This document shows positions 46,213 through 55,830 of a stretch of 64,000 nucleotides of DNA, in pieces. Positions within the stretch are counted from its first letter, which is position 1. Each line of letters begins with the position of its first letter. The translations under genes and the position numbers were made by a program. Source of the stretch: Planctomycetota bacterium (GTDB lineage: Bacteria > Planctomycetota > Phycisphaerae > Phycisphaerales > UBA1924); NCBI GenBank assembly GCA_018242605.1, contig JAFEBP010000007.1:98922-162921 (forward strand), given 5' to 3'. Under the pieces are notes generated by a model, which saw only the letters and a program-made list of their open reading frames with translations, did no database searches and was not told the origin of the DNA.

Positions 46213-48477
46213 TCACCGCCGACCGCCGGACGACATACGTCGTTCGCCTCGACGACGGGGAAGCGCGAGCACTCCGGACGCCAAAGCGAGAACCAACGAA
46301 CTACCCGGAGTCGGAAGGTGGAGGAACCCCTGGTCATACGCGATCACAGTCTGCCCCGGGCCAAAGAGGCTGTTGAGCCAGACCCACTGACCGTTGTCCC
46401 TCGCGTAGACGTTCAGGTTGTCGATGTAGAGCGTCGATCCGTTGAGCAAGGTGAGCGCATCGGTGTTGCCCGCCTGGCCGAGACCGAACAAGTACAGCGC
46501 CTCATTTCCATTCGCGCTGCGGTTCCCATTATCAAGGACGTCCAACAGTTGAAGGGTCACTGGGCTCCCCAATCCGCCCAGGATGAGGTGACCGAGGCCG
46601 AAGTTTCCGTTGTTTCCCGGATTGATCGGTCCTGCATCCAAGCCAGCGATTTCCATGAAATGCGTGCCCGCTCCCGTAAATCGCACGATGCTCGTGGCCG
46701 CTTGGAACGCGGCCTCGTTCGTGATCGAGAAGGAGAGGTGCTTTCCGATCGACAGCTCTGCTCCCGCGGCGATGTTGATCGAACTTCCCGCGTTGAGGTT
46801 GAGCGTCCGATCAACCGAGATGGCTGAGTCGACATCGGTCACCAGAAAATCAACGTTGTTCCCAGTCGTCAGGTCGCCGAGTCGTATGACGCCTCCGCCG
46901 GATACCGAGAACCTTGCGCGGCCTCCACCAGCGACGGTACGAAGCCCGTGGAGGTCAATCTGGCCTCTTGAGTACGCGACGAAATCGATGCGGTCCTCGC
47001 TGCGTGCGGGGGTCATCAGACTCTGCACCCCCGACAGGTTCACCACGCCACCGTTGCTCGCCGACACCACGCCAGCCCAACTGGCACCGTCACGATCGTT
47101 CCAGCCCGAGTTGAACGTCTGCACGCTCGACAGGTCCAGCACGCTCCCCTGACCGTCCGCCGAGAACACCGTGCTGTTCCGCACGTACCGGTAGCCGCCC
47201 AGCGAGTAACTCACCGCGGCAAGGTTCCCGGTGCTCACTCCGAACGTGCTCCCACCGCTCACCATGATCGTCGAGTTGTCGATGTTGTGCATCGCCCCGG
47301 TGGTCAGCGTCCGGCCGGGCTGGATGTTCAACCGGCTGAAGTTCAACGTGTCCAGGTTCGGGGCGTTGAACACCGACCCGTTCGCCTGGTCGATCTGCAC
47401 CCAGTTCAGCGAGGTCAGTTGCGGCGCGTTGAAGTGCGCATCCAACCCGAGCGACACCCGGGCCTGATAGTCAAGGTCCAGGAAGTAATCGTCGCTGCTC
47501 CTGTACCACGACACTGCACGCGAGTTGTCGGCCGATGTCAGGGCCGGGGCATTCACCACCGCGCCGTTGGCCGTGTACACGCTCAGGGTACCGTTGCTCG
47601 AGATCAGGGCCGGCAGATTCACCGTCGATCCGTTCCCGGCATCAATCCTCGCGTTCGCCGAGGTTGTCAGCGAGTTCAGCCCGTACGTTGCACCATCCGG
47701 AACCACGAACCGCGCCGTCCCGGTCCCGCTGATCTGCTGCAACCCCGAGAGATTGATGATCCCCCCGCTCGCCATGTTGAAGTCGATGCGGTCCTCAAAT
47801 CGCGCGGGGGTCGTCAGGCTCTGTACCCCCGACAGGTTCACCACGCCGCCGTTGCTCGCCGACACCGTTGTCGCGTTCGTGTTGCCGTCGAAGTCGTTCC
47901 AGCCCGCATCCAACGTCCGAAGCTCTCGCACGTCGACAGTTGAGTTGGTGTCTGCGGACATGATCGTGAAGTTGCCGTAGCGGATCGGTGACATCGAATA
48001 CGATGTCGAACTGAGCCTGATCAGACCACCGTTTGCCGCGAGGAAGGTTGGAATGCTGGAACTGCTTCCAGTGATGAGATGACTGCCGCTCGCGGCGACA
48101 AACGAACCTCCCGCCAGCGAGTCGATGCTGCCACGGATATCAGAGTCTTGAGTCACGGTCAGGGTTCGCCCGGGCCGGAGCACGATCCGGGCTCCACTGC
48201 CGAGGACGAGATTCTGAACGTCGATGCTTGCGGGCGTCAGGATGTCGAGCCTGATCGTGGCGCCCGCAGGAATCATGATCGTGTACTGCGTGGTCGGCGT
48301 GTTGATCGGAACGACCCGAGGGTCCCAATTGAGGCAATTGGAGTACTCGTCGGTACCCCCGGCGCCTGTCCAAGTCACCGTGGTCTGAGCTGCCGCAGTT
48401 CCCCCCGCTGCGGCCATGAGCATTGAAGCCACCAACACCCGCGCACGATTTCGAGTAGCCAACTGCCGCGACGCCAT
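46213..48477 (-). CDS. Secreted beta-solenoid protein with PEP-CTERM-like tail
   Basis: A 754-residue exported protein. A signal peptide (RVLVASMLMAAAGGTAAAQ) leads into TVTWTGAGGTDEYSNCLNWD, a start typical of autotransporter-like secreted proteins, and then Asn/Gly/Ser/Thr-rich beta-solenoid repeats. Two long units (about 133 bp at 46978-47110 and 47773-47905, clearly similar at the DNA level) encode VSASNGGVVNLSGVQSL. The C-terminus is PTPGSSLVLALASGVLALPRRR, a PEP-CTERM/PAPG-like sorting signal with a final Arg cluster. Expected fate: export, then exosortase-type processing or anchoring. The ATG has AGGAGA 5-10 nt upstream. It is upstream of, and transcribed with, the giant dockerin gene. 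Confidence 0.88.
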   Translation of the reverse strand: MASRQLATRNRARVLVASMLMAAAGGTAAAQTTVTWTGAGGTDEYSNCLNWDPRVVPINTPTTQYTIMIPAGATIRLDILTPASIDVQNLVLGSGARIVLRPGRTLTVTQDSDIRGSIDSLAGGSFVAASGSHLITGSSSSIPTFLAANGGLIRLSSTSYSMSPIRYGNFTIMSADTNSTVDVRELRTLDAGWNDFDGNTNATTVSASNGGVVNLSGVQSLTTPARFEDRIDFNMASGGIINLSGLQQISGTGTARFVVPDGATYGLNSLTTSANARIDAGNGSTVNLPALISSNGTLSVYTANGAVVNAPALTSADNSRAVSWYRSSDDYFLDLDYQARVSLGLDAHFNAPQLTSLNWVQIDQANGSVFNAPNLDTLNFSRLNIQPGRTLTTGAMHNIDNSTIMVSGGSTFGVSTGNLAAVSYSLGGYRYVRNSTVFSADGQGSVLDLSSVQTFNSGWNDRDGASWAGVVSASNGGVVNLSGVQSLMTPARSEDRIDFVAYSRGQIDLHGLRTVAGGGRARFSVSGGGVIRLGDLTTGNNVDFLVTDVDSAISVDRTLNLNAGSSINIAAGAELSIGKHLSFSITNEAAFQAATSIVRFTGAGTHFMEIAGLDAGPINPGNNGNFGLGHLILGGLGSPVTLQLLDVLDNGNRSANGNEALYLFGLGQAGNTDALTLLNGSTLYIDNLNVYARDNGQWVWLNSLFGPGQTVIAYDQGFLHLPTPGSSLVLALASGVLALPRRRGERRMSSGGRR
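46978..47110 (-). repeat. Internal duplicate of the beta-solenoid gene (copy also at 47773-47905)
   Basis: The segment encodes the same residue pattern as 47773-47905, including an almost identical CCCCGACAGGTTCACCACGCC stretch, with roughly four-fifths of bases alike by eye. The copies are 795 bp apart and in the same frame, consistent with repeat expansion of a solenoid. Confidence 0.65.
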
Positions 48478-48888
48478 GTATTTCTCCTCGTCTATTGTTC
48501 TCACTTCGTTAGCATCACCTGTAGAGGCACTACACCCTGAGGCCGAAATCACTTCCCGCCTCACCGACCAATCCCAGCACCTTGGTAATCCAAACAACAA
48601 CCCACACTGGCATAGACCATCTGGCGAAGGGCGCTCTCCGATGTATCTCTCTCACGTCGCCCGCCTGCGCATCGTGCTCGGTTGATCTGCCCGTCCCATT
48701 GAGCTCGCAAGATTTCGCCGCGGATCGACACTTGAAACACCCCTGCATATCCGCTCGGGTCGCGTTAGGATGCGCCATTAGAAACTCTCTGAACCAGTCC
48801 CCACTATCGCTTTGCAAATGTGAAGACGCGGCTCAATCGCCTGAGCCTTGGTGTTTTTCAGATTTTTCGAATGACTATGAGCCGCTGA
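48478..48888. other. 411-nt gene-free region
   Basis: Separates the kinase gene from the beta-solenoid gene on the minus strand; it presumably carries the solenoid promoter. No protein-like frame. A small hairpin (GGCTCA/TGAGCC, 48830-48847) followed by GTTTTT faces the plus strand, against the direction of both genes, and may be accidental. Confidence 0.4.
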
Positions 48889-51168
48889 TCACTTCTTGGC
48901 ATTTCCCCTTGCCCTGAATAGGGCAACGCTCTCCTCCACGACTCTTAGCTTGGATGCTCGTTCTGGATTTCCAGGCGAGCCAGCCGCGGCGGCCCTCACG
49001 ATCGGCAGGCATTCGCTGGCAATACGCAAAGCACCTGCGAACTGCCCCTGTGCATCGAGGAGAGCGGCCCTGACCATTTGCAAGTCCACATAAGCATCAT
49101 CCAGCATGGAATCGTCGCCCGGCTGTCCCCTGGCCTGCTGAATGAGTTGATAGCACTCGGCATACAACGCGTCGCATTCGCTTTCTCGTTTGCACCAGAA
49201 CCGATGCCACGCCACTTGGGATGCTATCTGCACGAAGATCTTGATGTGCTTTCTGTTTCGACCGGTCTTCATCACGAGTTGGCGAGCGAGCACCAAGGCC
49301 TCTTCCGCTTGTGGCGGGCATGCGTCGGCGGCTGCCTTGTCGATCTCGGATTGGCCGTACAAAGACACTACTTGTGCGTACATCGCATCCGGCGAATCCG
49401 GCCATCGTTCGTAGTTCCTTCGGCTGGCGTCCCATTGGAGGTTGAGCATCCGTGCCGCGGCGGTGACATCGCCGCTTCGGCGATAGGCGTCTCCGATTCG
49501 CTGCAGGCTCCAATAGCGGTCATCTGCAACCCGGGGATCGTCGGGCAATCTTCGGGCGAGGTCCTCCTGGATGTCCAAGGCCTCGAGGTAACGAACGAGC
49601 ATCGCGTCTGGGTCACCCACTTCCTTGTCCAAATCTCCAAGAAGAACCGTCACCCGGGCCAACTCACGCATCGCGTTCACATCATTCGGGGCGGCGAGAG
49701 CAACTCGCTGGACAAACGAGTATGCCTTCTCTCGCCAAACGCGTGCCTCGGGAAGGTGGTCTTTCTCGTACTCCACATCGCTGATGGCGACGTAGGCGCG
49801 TCCCAACGTCGCGGTGATCGACAAATCTGCTGGATTCTCTCCAGCCAACTGCTCCAGATGAGGGACGGCGGCCAGAAGGTGCTGCCGCCGAACCTGTGAA
49901 GAACCCGGCGTGTTCCACAGCGATTCGGCGAGTTGCTGCCAGAACCCCAGTTCTGAGGCCAACCGGGCGGCGTGCTGGCGACTCCGCACCGCAGCATCGA
50001 TCGACACGCCCGTCGCCGCGAACAGAAGCAAGACGCACGCACCCAGCGCGCCCGCGAGGCTCGGATTGCGTCGCACGAACGATCGAAGCACATATCCGGC
50101 GCTCGGCCTACGAGCCAGGATCGGTCGTCGCTCGACGAACTGTCGAAGGTCGTGGGCCATTAGCGCGGCACTCTGATACCTTGCAGCGGGATCGTGCGCC
50201 AGAGCCTTCGACGCAATAATCTCGAGATCGCCGCGAAACGTGGGGTTGATCAGCCCAAGGCGCTTCGGTCGTGCGTGTACAACCTGGCGCAGCACATCGA
50301 AGGCCGCCGATTGGTCATCGCCGAATGGCGGGCGACCCGTGACAAGTTCGTACAAGACCACGCCCAGGGAGTAGACGTCCGAGCGAGCATCCGCCGCTCG
50401 GGGACCTCTCATGACTTGTTCGGGGCTCATGTATGCGGGCGTGCCGATCAACAGACCAGTTGTGGTATGCGGTTCGGTGCCTTGATCCGTCATGCTCGCT
50501 ACACCAAAGTCCACGACACGGACTCGAGCAGTGTGAATCGAAGCATCCGCTTCCATCGAGACCAGTATGTTTGAAGGCTTGATATCCCGGTGGATGACCC
50601 CTTTGCGGTGTCCGTAGTCCACTGCGTCGCATGCCAGCGCGAGCAATACCAGACGCACGGCAACGGAAACCGAGTGGGACTGGGCGAACGCGGTGATCGA
50701 CTGCCCCTCGACAAGCTCCATTGCGATATACGCGCGCGGATCGGGAGCTTCGGTCGTTCCAAACGCGTAGAAGTGGGCGATTCCTGAATGATCCAGGCTC
50801 GCAAGGATCGACGCCTCGCGCTCGAAACGCCTCTTCCATGCGGCGCCCGCGGCATCCGAACGGAGAACCTTGAGCGCGACCCGCCTTGAAGGGGATTCCT
50901 GCCGAGCGGCATAGACCGACGCGGACCCGCCCCGTGCAATCAGGCGTTCAATTGTGTAAGGGCCCAATACGGTCGGATGTGCCTGCCGTATCTCCGCGGG
51001 AGAATCGTCAAGGACGTCTTTTCCGGGATCGTGCAGCAGAAGAGACTCGACCTCTGACCGCAAATCCGGCCGGTCCGCGCACTGCGCGTTCAGAAAATCG
51101 CTTCTCGCCTCTGGCGAAAGGTCCGCGGCAAGTAGAAAAATGGATTTAGCGCTGCGAGAACCTGACAT
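48889..51168 (-). CDS. Transmembrane Ser/Thr protein kinase with TPR-like C-terminal part
   Basis: A 759-residue Hanks-type kinase. The helical N-terminus is the planctomycete leader. The kinase domain has IARGGSASVYAARQ near 78-90 (Gly loop with Ser in place of the third Gly), Lys100, HRDIKPSN with Asp195, DFG Asp220 and YMSPEQ. A membrane helix is near 380-400, then helical repeats (TPR-like; AREL-type units such as LGDLDKEVGDPDAMLVRYLEAL). The ATG lies 5 nt after the sigma factor stop, so the pair is co-transcribed; an earlier in-frame start would overlap the sigma gene. In such ECF-kinase pairs the kinase often controls the sigma factor, shown for other bacteria; here it is inferred. Confidence 0.92.
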   Translation of the reverse strand: MSGSRSAKSIFLLAADLSPEARSDFLNAQCADRPDLRSEVESLLLHDPGKDVLDDSPAEIRQAHPTVLGPYTIERLIARGGSASVYAARQESPSRRVALKVLRSDAAGAAWKRRFEREASILASLDHSGIAHFYAFGTTEAPDPRAYIAMELVEGQSITAFAQSHSVSVAVRLVLLALACDAVDYGHRKGVIHRDIKPSNILVSMEADASIHTARVRVVDFGVASMTDQGTEPHTTTGLLIGTPAYMSPEQVMRGPRAADARSDVYSLGVVLYELVTGRPPFGDDQSAAFDVLRQVVHARPKRLGLINPTFRGDLEIIASKALAHDPAARYQSAALMAHDLRQFVERRPILARRPSAGYVLRSFVRRNPSLAGALGACVLLLFAATGVSIDAAVRSRQHAARLASELGFWQQLAESLWNTPGSSQVRRQHLLAAVPHLEQLAGENPADLSITATLGRAYVAISDVEYEKDHLPEARVWREKAYSFVQRVALAAPNDVNAMRELARVTVLLGDLDKEVGDPDAMLVRYLEALDIQEDLARRLPDDPRVADDRYWSLQRIGDAYRRSGDVTAAARMLNLQWDASRRNYERWPDSPDAMYAQVVSLYGQSEIDKAAADACPPQAEEALVLARQLVMKTGRNRKHIKIFVQIASQVAWHRFWCKRESECDALYAECYQLIQQARGQPGDDSMLDDAYVDLQMVRAALLDAQGQFAGALRIASECLPIVRAAAAGSPGNPERASKLRVVEESVALFRARGNAKK

Positions 51169-51173
51169 GGGCT

Positions 51174-51737
51174 TCACTCGCTCGACGTCATATCTCGCCG
51201 CATCCACGCGAGGGCGAACCTGCTGTCGGCCTCGGCCGTAGACATGGAGAGTCCCAGTAGCGATGCGGTCTCGCCGACGGTAAACCCACCGAAGAATCTC
51301 AGTTCGATGACCCTGGCCGCCCTCGCATCAACATGAGCGAGACGCTCCAACATCTCATCAAACACGAGCATGTCCGCCGCTGCCGGAAAACTCTCTTCCC
51401 GTTTGGCCGAAGTCGCCAACACGCAGTTTGCAGCACAGGCGGCCTGCCGCGTTTGACGTCGGCGGGCGTGGTCAATCAAAACGTGCCTCATGACCTTCGC
51501 GGCGAGAGCGAGCACCCGCTCCCTCGGCAAGCCGGAAGCCTCACCGCCCGCCCGCTCATGCTGGAACATACGAATCAGCGCTTCGTGAACGAGGGCCGTC
51601 GATTGAAGTGTGTGTCGTCGCCACCCAGGACGAAAGCACCCGCGGGCCAGATGCTTCAGATCCGCGTGCAGGCGAATCAACCACCCGTCCCGTTCCGGTA
51701 CGTCGCTTGGCATCGGGATCGTCGGCGTTCCCGTCAT
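51174..51737 (-). CDS. ECF-type RNA polymerase sigma factor (kinase-linked)
   Basis: A 187-residue ECF sigma factor of the planctomycete type. Region 2 contains DLKHLARGCFRPGWRRHTLQSTALVHEALIRMF and a MRHVLIDHARRRQTR segment; region 4 is the helix-turn-helix VIELRFFGGFTVGETASLLGLSMSTAEADSRFALAWMRR. The leader upstream of the ATG at 51737 is Arg/Ser-rich and not homologous, so the shorter start was chosen. No anti-sigma gene is next to it; instead a membrane kinase follows 5 nt after the stop, the usual ECF-STK arrangement. Confidence 0.9.
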   Translation of the reverse strand: MTGTPTIPMPSDVPERDGWLIRLHADLKHLARGCFRPGWRRHTLQSTALVHEALIRMFQHERAGGEASGLPRERVLALAAKVMRHVLIDHARRRQTRQAACAANCVLATSAKREESFPAAADMLVFDEMLERLAHVDARAARVIELRFFGGFTVGETASLLGLSMSTAEADSRFALAWMRRDMTSSE

Positions 51738-51936
51738 GCGCGATTCTTGGCTATCCGAACGGCGGGTTCCACTTGGTACTGATCGCTCCACAGAATGAAC
51801 GGTAGACGGCGCTCTCCCGGCCGGGATGTTCCGAAAACCTCGGATCCTCCCGCTCGCGTCGATACTCAAAGCCAGTTCGGTCGTTCGATCGATTTCGGCC
51901 GCATGGCGTTCCATGCGACCCTTTCGACGCGGCGCA

Positions 51937-52353
51937 TCATCGGCCAGAGTTGGAACTCAGGAGTACTCGTCCGACCTTTCCTTTGTGCATCTTCTGGGCC
52001 TGCTGGGTGAGCTTGTTCCACTCCTCCGCGAGCAGCCCGCGGAAGGTCCGCAGGAACTCCAGTAACTTCTCCGCGGCGACGGTGCTCTCGCTCGCGACCT
52101 CGGCCACCACGGTGTCCGGCCGGGAGAAGCCGGCCCGCAGTGCCTACTCGGGGAGCCCGTACTCCCGTGCGATCTTGAGGAGGAGTTCCTCCGACGGCGA
52201 TCGCTTGCCGGTCTCGATGTCCGAAACGTGGATCGGCACCTTGTCGAGCGTGCGGGCCATGTCCCGCACACTGATCCCCAGCACCTCCACTCGGTGCGAA
52301 CGCAACCGCTCGCCGATCACCTGGGATTCATCGTCCGTCTGAGTCTTCGGCAT
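51937..52353 (-). pseudogene. XRE-family regulator interrupted by an in-frame TAG
   Basis: The first 69 codons encode an HTH_XRE regulator (SVRDMARTLDKVPIHVSDIETGKRSPSEELLLKIAREYGLPE), ending at TAG (52144-52146). The same frame continues for 68 sensible codons (ALRAGFSRPDTVVAEVASES, AAEKLLEFLRTFRGLLAEE, NKLTQQAQKMHK) to a TGA at 51937, matching the expected C-terminal half of such regulators. The upstream side is also odd: AGGAGG precedes ATG-GCG-AAG-TGA, and the regulator's ATG follows that TGA directly. Either the gene is inactive, or a short N-terminal product is made. Confidence 0.7.
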
Positions 52354-52692
52354 TCACTTCGCCATGGTGACCTCCTGCTGACTTGTACACATCGACGCGT
52401 ACACTGATTTGCAGCGGAGTCCAGAAAGATCACGAGTGTTTTGTGCCGGATTCGGACAATGCCCTCGGGGTTCACGGGAGTCGGCCCCAAGACGCAGTGC
52501 CGGAAATACGGCACAATACACATTCGGCTTCGTCCCCCGTGCCGGATCGGTTCGAGCCGGAGGAGTTATGCCCGCAGCCTCGGACCGACGTAGCCCCGCC
52601 AGTCCGAAGCCGACAATCCGCCGAGGAAGCGTTCCACCTGCAAGAGGAGCCCCCGAAACGCTGGAGACAACCACGCAGTTTGACTCGATCGT
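52354..52692. other. 339-nt interval between the XRE regulator and the propeller-dockerin gene
   Basis: Contains the Shine-Dalgarno and a three-codon mini reading frame that precedes the regulator's ATG (52351-52376), and presumably the regulator promoter. A minus-strand frame fills most of the interval but has no family resemblance. No other signal was seen. Confidence 0.4.
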
Positions 52693-55338
52693 TCAGCAGC
52701 CCGCCGCCCACCGAACGAAGAAGTACTCAACATCTCCACCGTCAATGCCTCCATCCGCGTTCACATCACCACTCGGCCCACCCTCCGCCCACTGCACGAA
52801 GAATGACTCGACGTCGGCGCCGTCGACGCCTCCGTCGCAGTTAAAGTCGCCGATGCAGATAGTGAGACTTGCGGGCTGGCTGGCGACACTGCCGCAGGCA
52901 TTGGTCACTCGGCATCGGTAGCGAAGGGACGCAGGCAGATCGGTGTTGCTTATCGTGAGTGTGCTGCTATGGCTCCCAGTGACGGTGGCCGAGCTGCCAG
53001 TGACCGCCGGCAGCGAGCCATCCGAGAGGTCGATCCACGGATCGCTGTCGGTCGGAGCCGTTTCGACTTGCCAGTGGAACGAGAGGGGAGCGGTGCCCGC
53101 CGCCGAGACCGAAAATCCGGTGCTGCTTGCGGGGCACCCGGAAGCGGCGGCGGGTTGGCTGGTGATGCTCGGGCTTACGGGGCTGAAGGCGTAGCGGGCA
53201 AAGAACGGCGTGATGCGGCCACCGGCGGTGGTGAACACCCCGCCCGCCACGATGTCACCGCTGGGTTCAACAGCGATGGCGTAAACGGAGTCGTTCATGC
53301 CGCTGCCAAGCGCGGACCACGCAGCCCCGTCCCACATGGCGATGCGGTTGGCGGGTGTGCCGCCTGCCGTGGTGAAGTCACCGCCGGCGATGATGCGGCC
53401 GGCGGGTGATACCGCGAGCGAACGAACTGTCCCGTCCATCCCGGCGCCGAGCGCGGACCAAGCCGTTCCGTTCCATCTGGCGATGCGGTTGGCGGATGTG
53501 CCTCCGGCGGTGGTGAACACGCCACCCGCGACCAGGTCGCCGTTGGGCAATCGCACCAGCGCGTTAACATCGTTGTTCATGCCGGTTCCGAGGGAACTCC
53601 AGAAGGGGGCCGTCCATCGCCCGATGCGGGAAGTGGAGCTCACGTAGTTGCCTCCGGCTACCAGCGATCCGTCGCTCAAGATCTCGAGTGCCAAGACCCC
53701 TTGGTTGCCACCAAAGCTGCCTATCGCAGACCAGGTCTGGCCATTCCATCGCGAGACGACGTACGGCACGCCGGTGTTGCCAGCGTTGATCCACCCACCG
53801 GCAGCGATATCACCGTTGGGCATGACAGTCAATGAGAAGACCCTGGGGTTAATCCCGGTTCCGAGCGCGGACCAGTTAGTGCCATTCCAGATCGCAACAT
53901 TATTGACGGGTTGGTTATCCGCGGCCCAGAAATGGCCGCCCGCAACCAGTCTCCCATCGGACAACGCGGCCATTGCGTAGATGGGACCACTGACGCCCGC
54001 CCCCAAAGGTGACCACACCGATCCGTTCCACCGGGCAACCGCTGCGGCAGGCACGCCCTCGGCCTTCGAGAAACTCCCACCAGCAACTAGTTCGCCGCTG
54101 GGTAGCACCTTGAGCACGTTGACAGTGTTATTGAAGCTGCCCTCGCCAGACCCGAGCGATGACCAAGACGCGTCGTTCCATCGCGCGATGAAATTGGCGT
54201 TGACACCACCTGCTTTGAGAAACTGACCTCCCGCTACGACGTCGCCCCCCGGCAGCGAGGCCAGCGCGTACACGTAACTCTCCAAACCCGAACCCAGCGC
54301 CGACCATTGCGTTCCATCCCAACGCGCTATGTACTTGACGCCCACCGCCGCCCCGTACCCAAAGAAGCCACCGGCGATGACGTCGCCGTTGGGCAGCGTC
54401 ATGACGGCATTCACCGGGCCATTCACGCCCGCACCCAACTGTGACCATGTGGTACCGTTCCACTGGGCAATTACAAAGAAACCGCCGGCTATCACATTGC
54501 CGTTGTGTGCGAGCGCGAGGGACTGAACGCTATTGTTGACCCCTCCACCCAGAGATGACCAGGACGCTCCATTCCACTCCGCTATGTAGTTCGCGCTCAC
54601 ATTCCCGATGGTGGTGAAATCGCCACCCGCCCAAATGTTGCCGGTAGGCAGACACAGGAGAGCGTTCACCCTATTCCCGGCTCCGCCCGCGAACTCACTC
54701 CACGCCATGCCATCCCAACGGGCGAGGCGACGCGCCGTGACACCTCCCGCGAGTGTGAAGCTACCGCCGGCGATCAGATCGCCGTTGGGCAACGCGGCCA
54801 GGGCGTTCACGCGCGAGAAGCTATTCACGGCAACTCCGGCGCCGAGCGGCGTCCACGTCGCTCCATTCCAACGGGCGACTCCGCTTGCACTCACGTTTCC
54901 CGCCATGGTGAACTCACCGCCCGCAACAAGGTCGTTGTTCGGCATGACCGTCAGCGCCCGGATCGCACCGTTCACACCAGACCCCAATGCCGTCCAGCGA
55001 CTCTCTTCGGCGTTCCACGCCGCGATGTTGCTCACGAGAGTTTCATCCGCCAGTGTGAAAGCCCCCCCCACGACAAGCACGGGTGAACCAGGGCCGTCAC
55101 CATCGGGATCCCAGTTCACCATGGCGTACACGGGGCCGCTCAAGCCGGGCAGACCTTGGCCGTTGCCCGGAAGCCATTGGGGCGGGCAAGAGCCTTGAGC
55201 ATGGGCGAGACTGCCCATGGTGGCGAGAATCAGTGCAGCGAAGCATACTGCCAGAATTGAAATGGGCCCTGGTCCCAGTTCGCGCTTCCGGACGCGGGTC
55301 CGGTTTCTGCTATGAGGACGCTGTTCATCGAGAATCAT
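52693..55338 (-). CDS. Secreted beta-propeller protein with Gly-Cys dockerin
   Basis: An 881-residue exported protein. The signal peptide near the start (ILAVCFAALILATMGSLAHA) is followed by about 13 tandem units of roughly 45 residues with consensus IARWNG-x-WSALGSGV...LPNGDLVAGGxF (delta-60-like propeller repeats), about enough for two seven-bladed propellers. An Ig-like domain follows (QPAASGCPASSTGFSVSAAG, then SLRYRCRVTNACGSVASQP), and a C-terminal dockerin-like pair (DFNCDGGVDGADVESFF, DVNADGGIDGGDVEYFF) ends in GC. Likely surface-associated and calcium-binding through the dockerin loops. The ATG is preceded by AAGGATCC; the preceding in-frame leader lacks a signal peptide and was rejected. 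Confidence 0.9.
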   Translation of the reverse strand: MILDEQRPHSRNRTRVRKRELGPGPISILAVCFAALILATMGSLAHAQGSCPPQWLPGNGQGLPGLSGPVYAMVNWDPDGDGPGSPVLVVGGAFTLADETLVSNIAAWNAEESRWTALGSGVNGAIRALTVMPNNDLVAGGEFTMAGNVSASGVARWNGATWTPLGAGVAVNSFSRVNALAALPNGDLIAGGSFTLAGGVTARRLARWDGMAWSEFAGGAGNRVNALLCLPTGNIWAGGDFTTIGNVSANYIAEWNGASWSSLGGGVNNSVQSLALAHNGNVIAGGFFVIAQWNGTTWSQLGAGVNGPVNAVMTLPNGDVIAGGFFGYGAAVGVKYIARWDGTQWSALGSGLESYVYALASLPGGDVVAGGQFLKAGGVNANFIARWNDASWSSLGSGEGSFNNTVNVLKVLPSGELVAGGSFSKAEGVPAAAVARWNGSVWSPLGAGVSGPIYAMAALSDGRLVAGGHFWAADNQPVNNVAIWNGTNWSALGTGINPRVFSLTVMPNGDIAAGGWINAGNTGVPYVVSRWNGQTWSAIGSFGGNQGVLALEILSDGSLVAGGNYVSSTSRIGRWTAPFWSSLGTGMNNDVNALVRLPNGDLVAGGVFTTAGGTSANRIARWNGTAWSALGAGMDGTVRSLAVSPAGRIIAGGDFTTAGGTPANRIAMWDGAAWSALGSGMNDSVYAIAVEPSGDIVAGGVFTTAGGRITPFFARYAFSPVSPSITSQPAAASGCPASSTGFSVSAAGTAPLSFHWQVETAPTDSDPWIDLSDGSLPAVTGSSATVTGSHSSTLTISNTDLPASLRYRCRVTNACGSVASQPASLTICIGDFNCDGGVDGADVESFFVQWAEGGPSGDVNADGGIDGGDVEYFFVRWAAGC

Positions 55339-55588
55339 GGTGGATCCTTTTGATCGGTGGGAATACTCAACGTGAGGTACTGACAAACCCATATTTTCAG
55401 CTTCGGCAGCTCTGAGCCCCTGGCAAGATCCGCCTTCGGCCCACATTGACTTGCTTCGCGGCGTAGCACGGCCAAATGTCTCCGCCAGGCTATGTGAGCC
55501 ACTCGCGACTCTGTTCCTGGTCACCTGGCCGCGGCAACGCCTCCGCGTACGCCCGCTCCACCCGTTGCGGAACATGCACCGACTGGGG

Positions 55589-55696
55589 TTAAATGAGGGG
55601 AACGAAAGGGATTGGCACTTGCAACCACCGAGTTGCCAGTCCTGAAAGACTGTTGAGCAGTGTCGTACACGACCGTCTTGACTTCTTTGCGTCCAT
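55589..55696 (-). CDS. Possible 35-residue peptide
   Basis: The reading MDAKKSRRSCTTLLNSLSGL...PFVPLI is basic at its N-terminus and hydrophobic at its end, with AGGAG 7 nt before the ATG. The good ribosome-binding site is the only real support; it may be the degenerate front of a lost secreted protein, or chance. It lies in the large gap between the propeller gene and the small secreted gene. Confidence 0.22.
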   Translation of the reverse strand: MDAKKSRRSCTTLLNSLSGLATRWLQVPIPFVPLI

Positions 55697-55830
55697 GAGC
55701 ATTCTCCTATGTAGGTGCTTCGACTGGCATCACGAGGGACATCTCGCGATGGGGGGCACGCAGGGTGTGGCGACAAATCAGACCGAACAGCGCAATCTTG
55801 CGAAAACGTTGTTACTGCCGGCAACGCATG

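Noticed and set aside
48830..48858. Terminator on the plus strand
   Set aside because: Short 6-bp stem, T-run separated by four bases, and no plus-strand gene ends there.
52354..52674. 106-codon minus-strand frame upstream of the XRE regulator
   Set aside because: No family resemblance; it merely ends in the mini reading frame before the regulator start.
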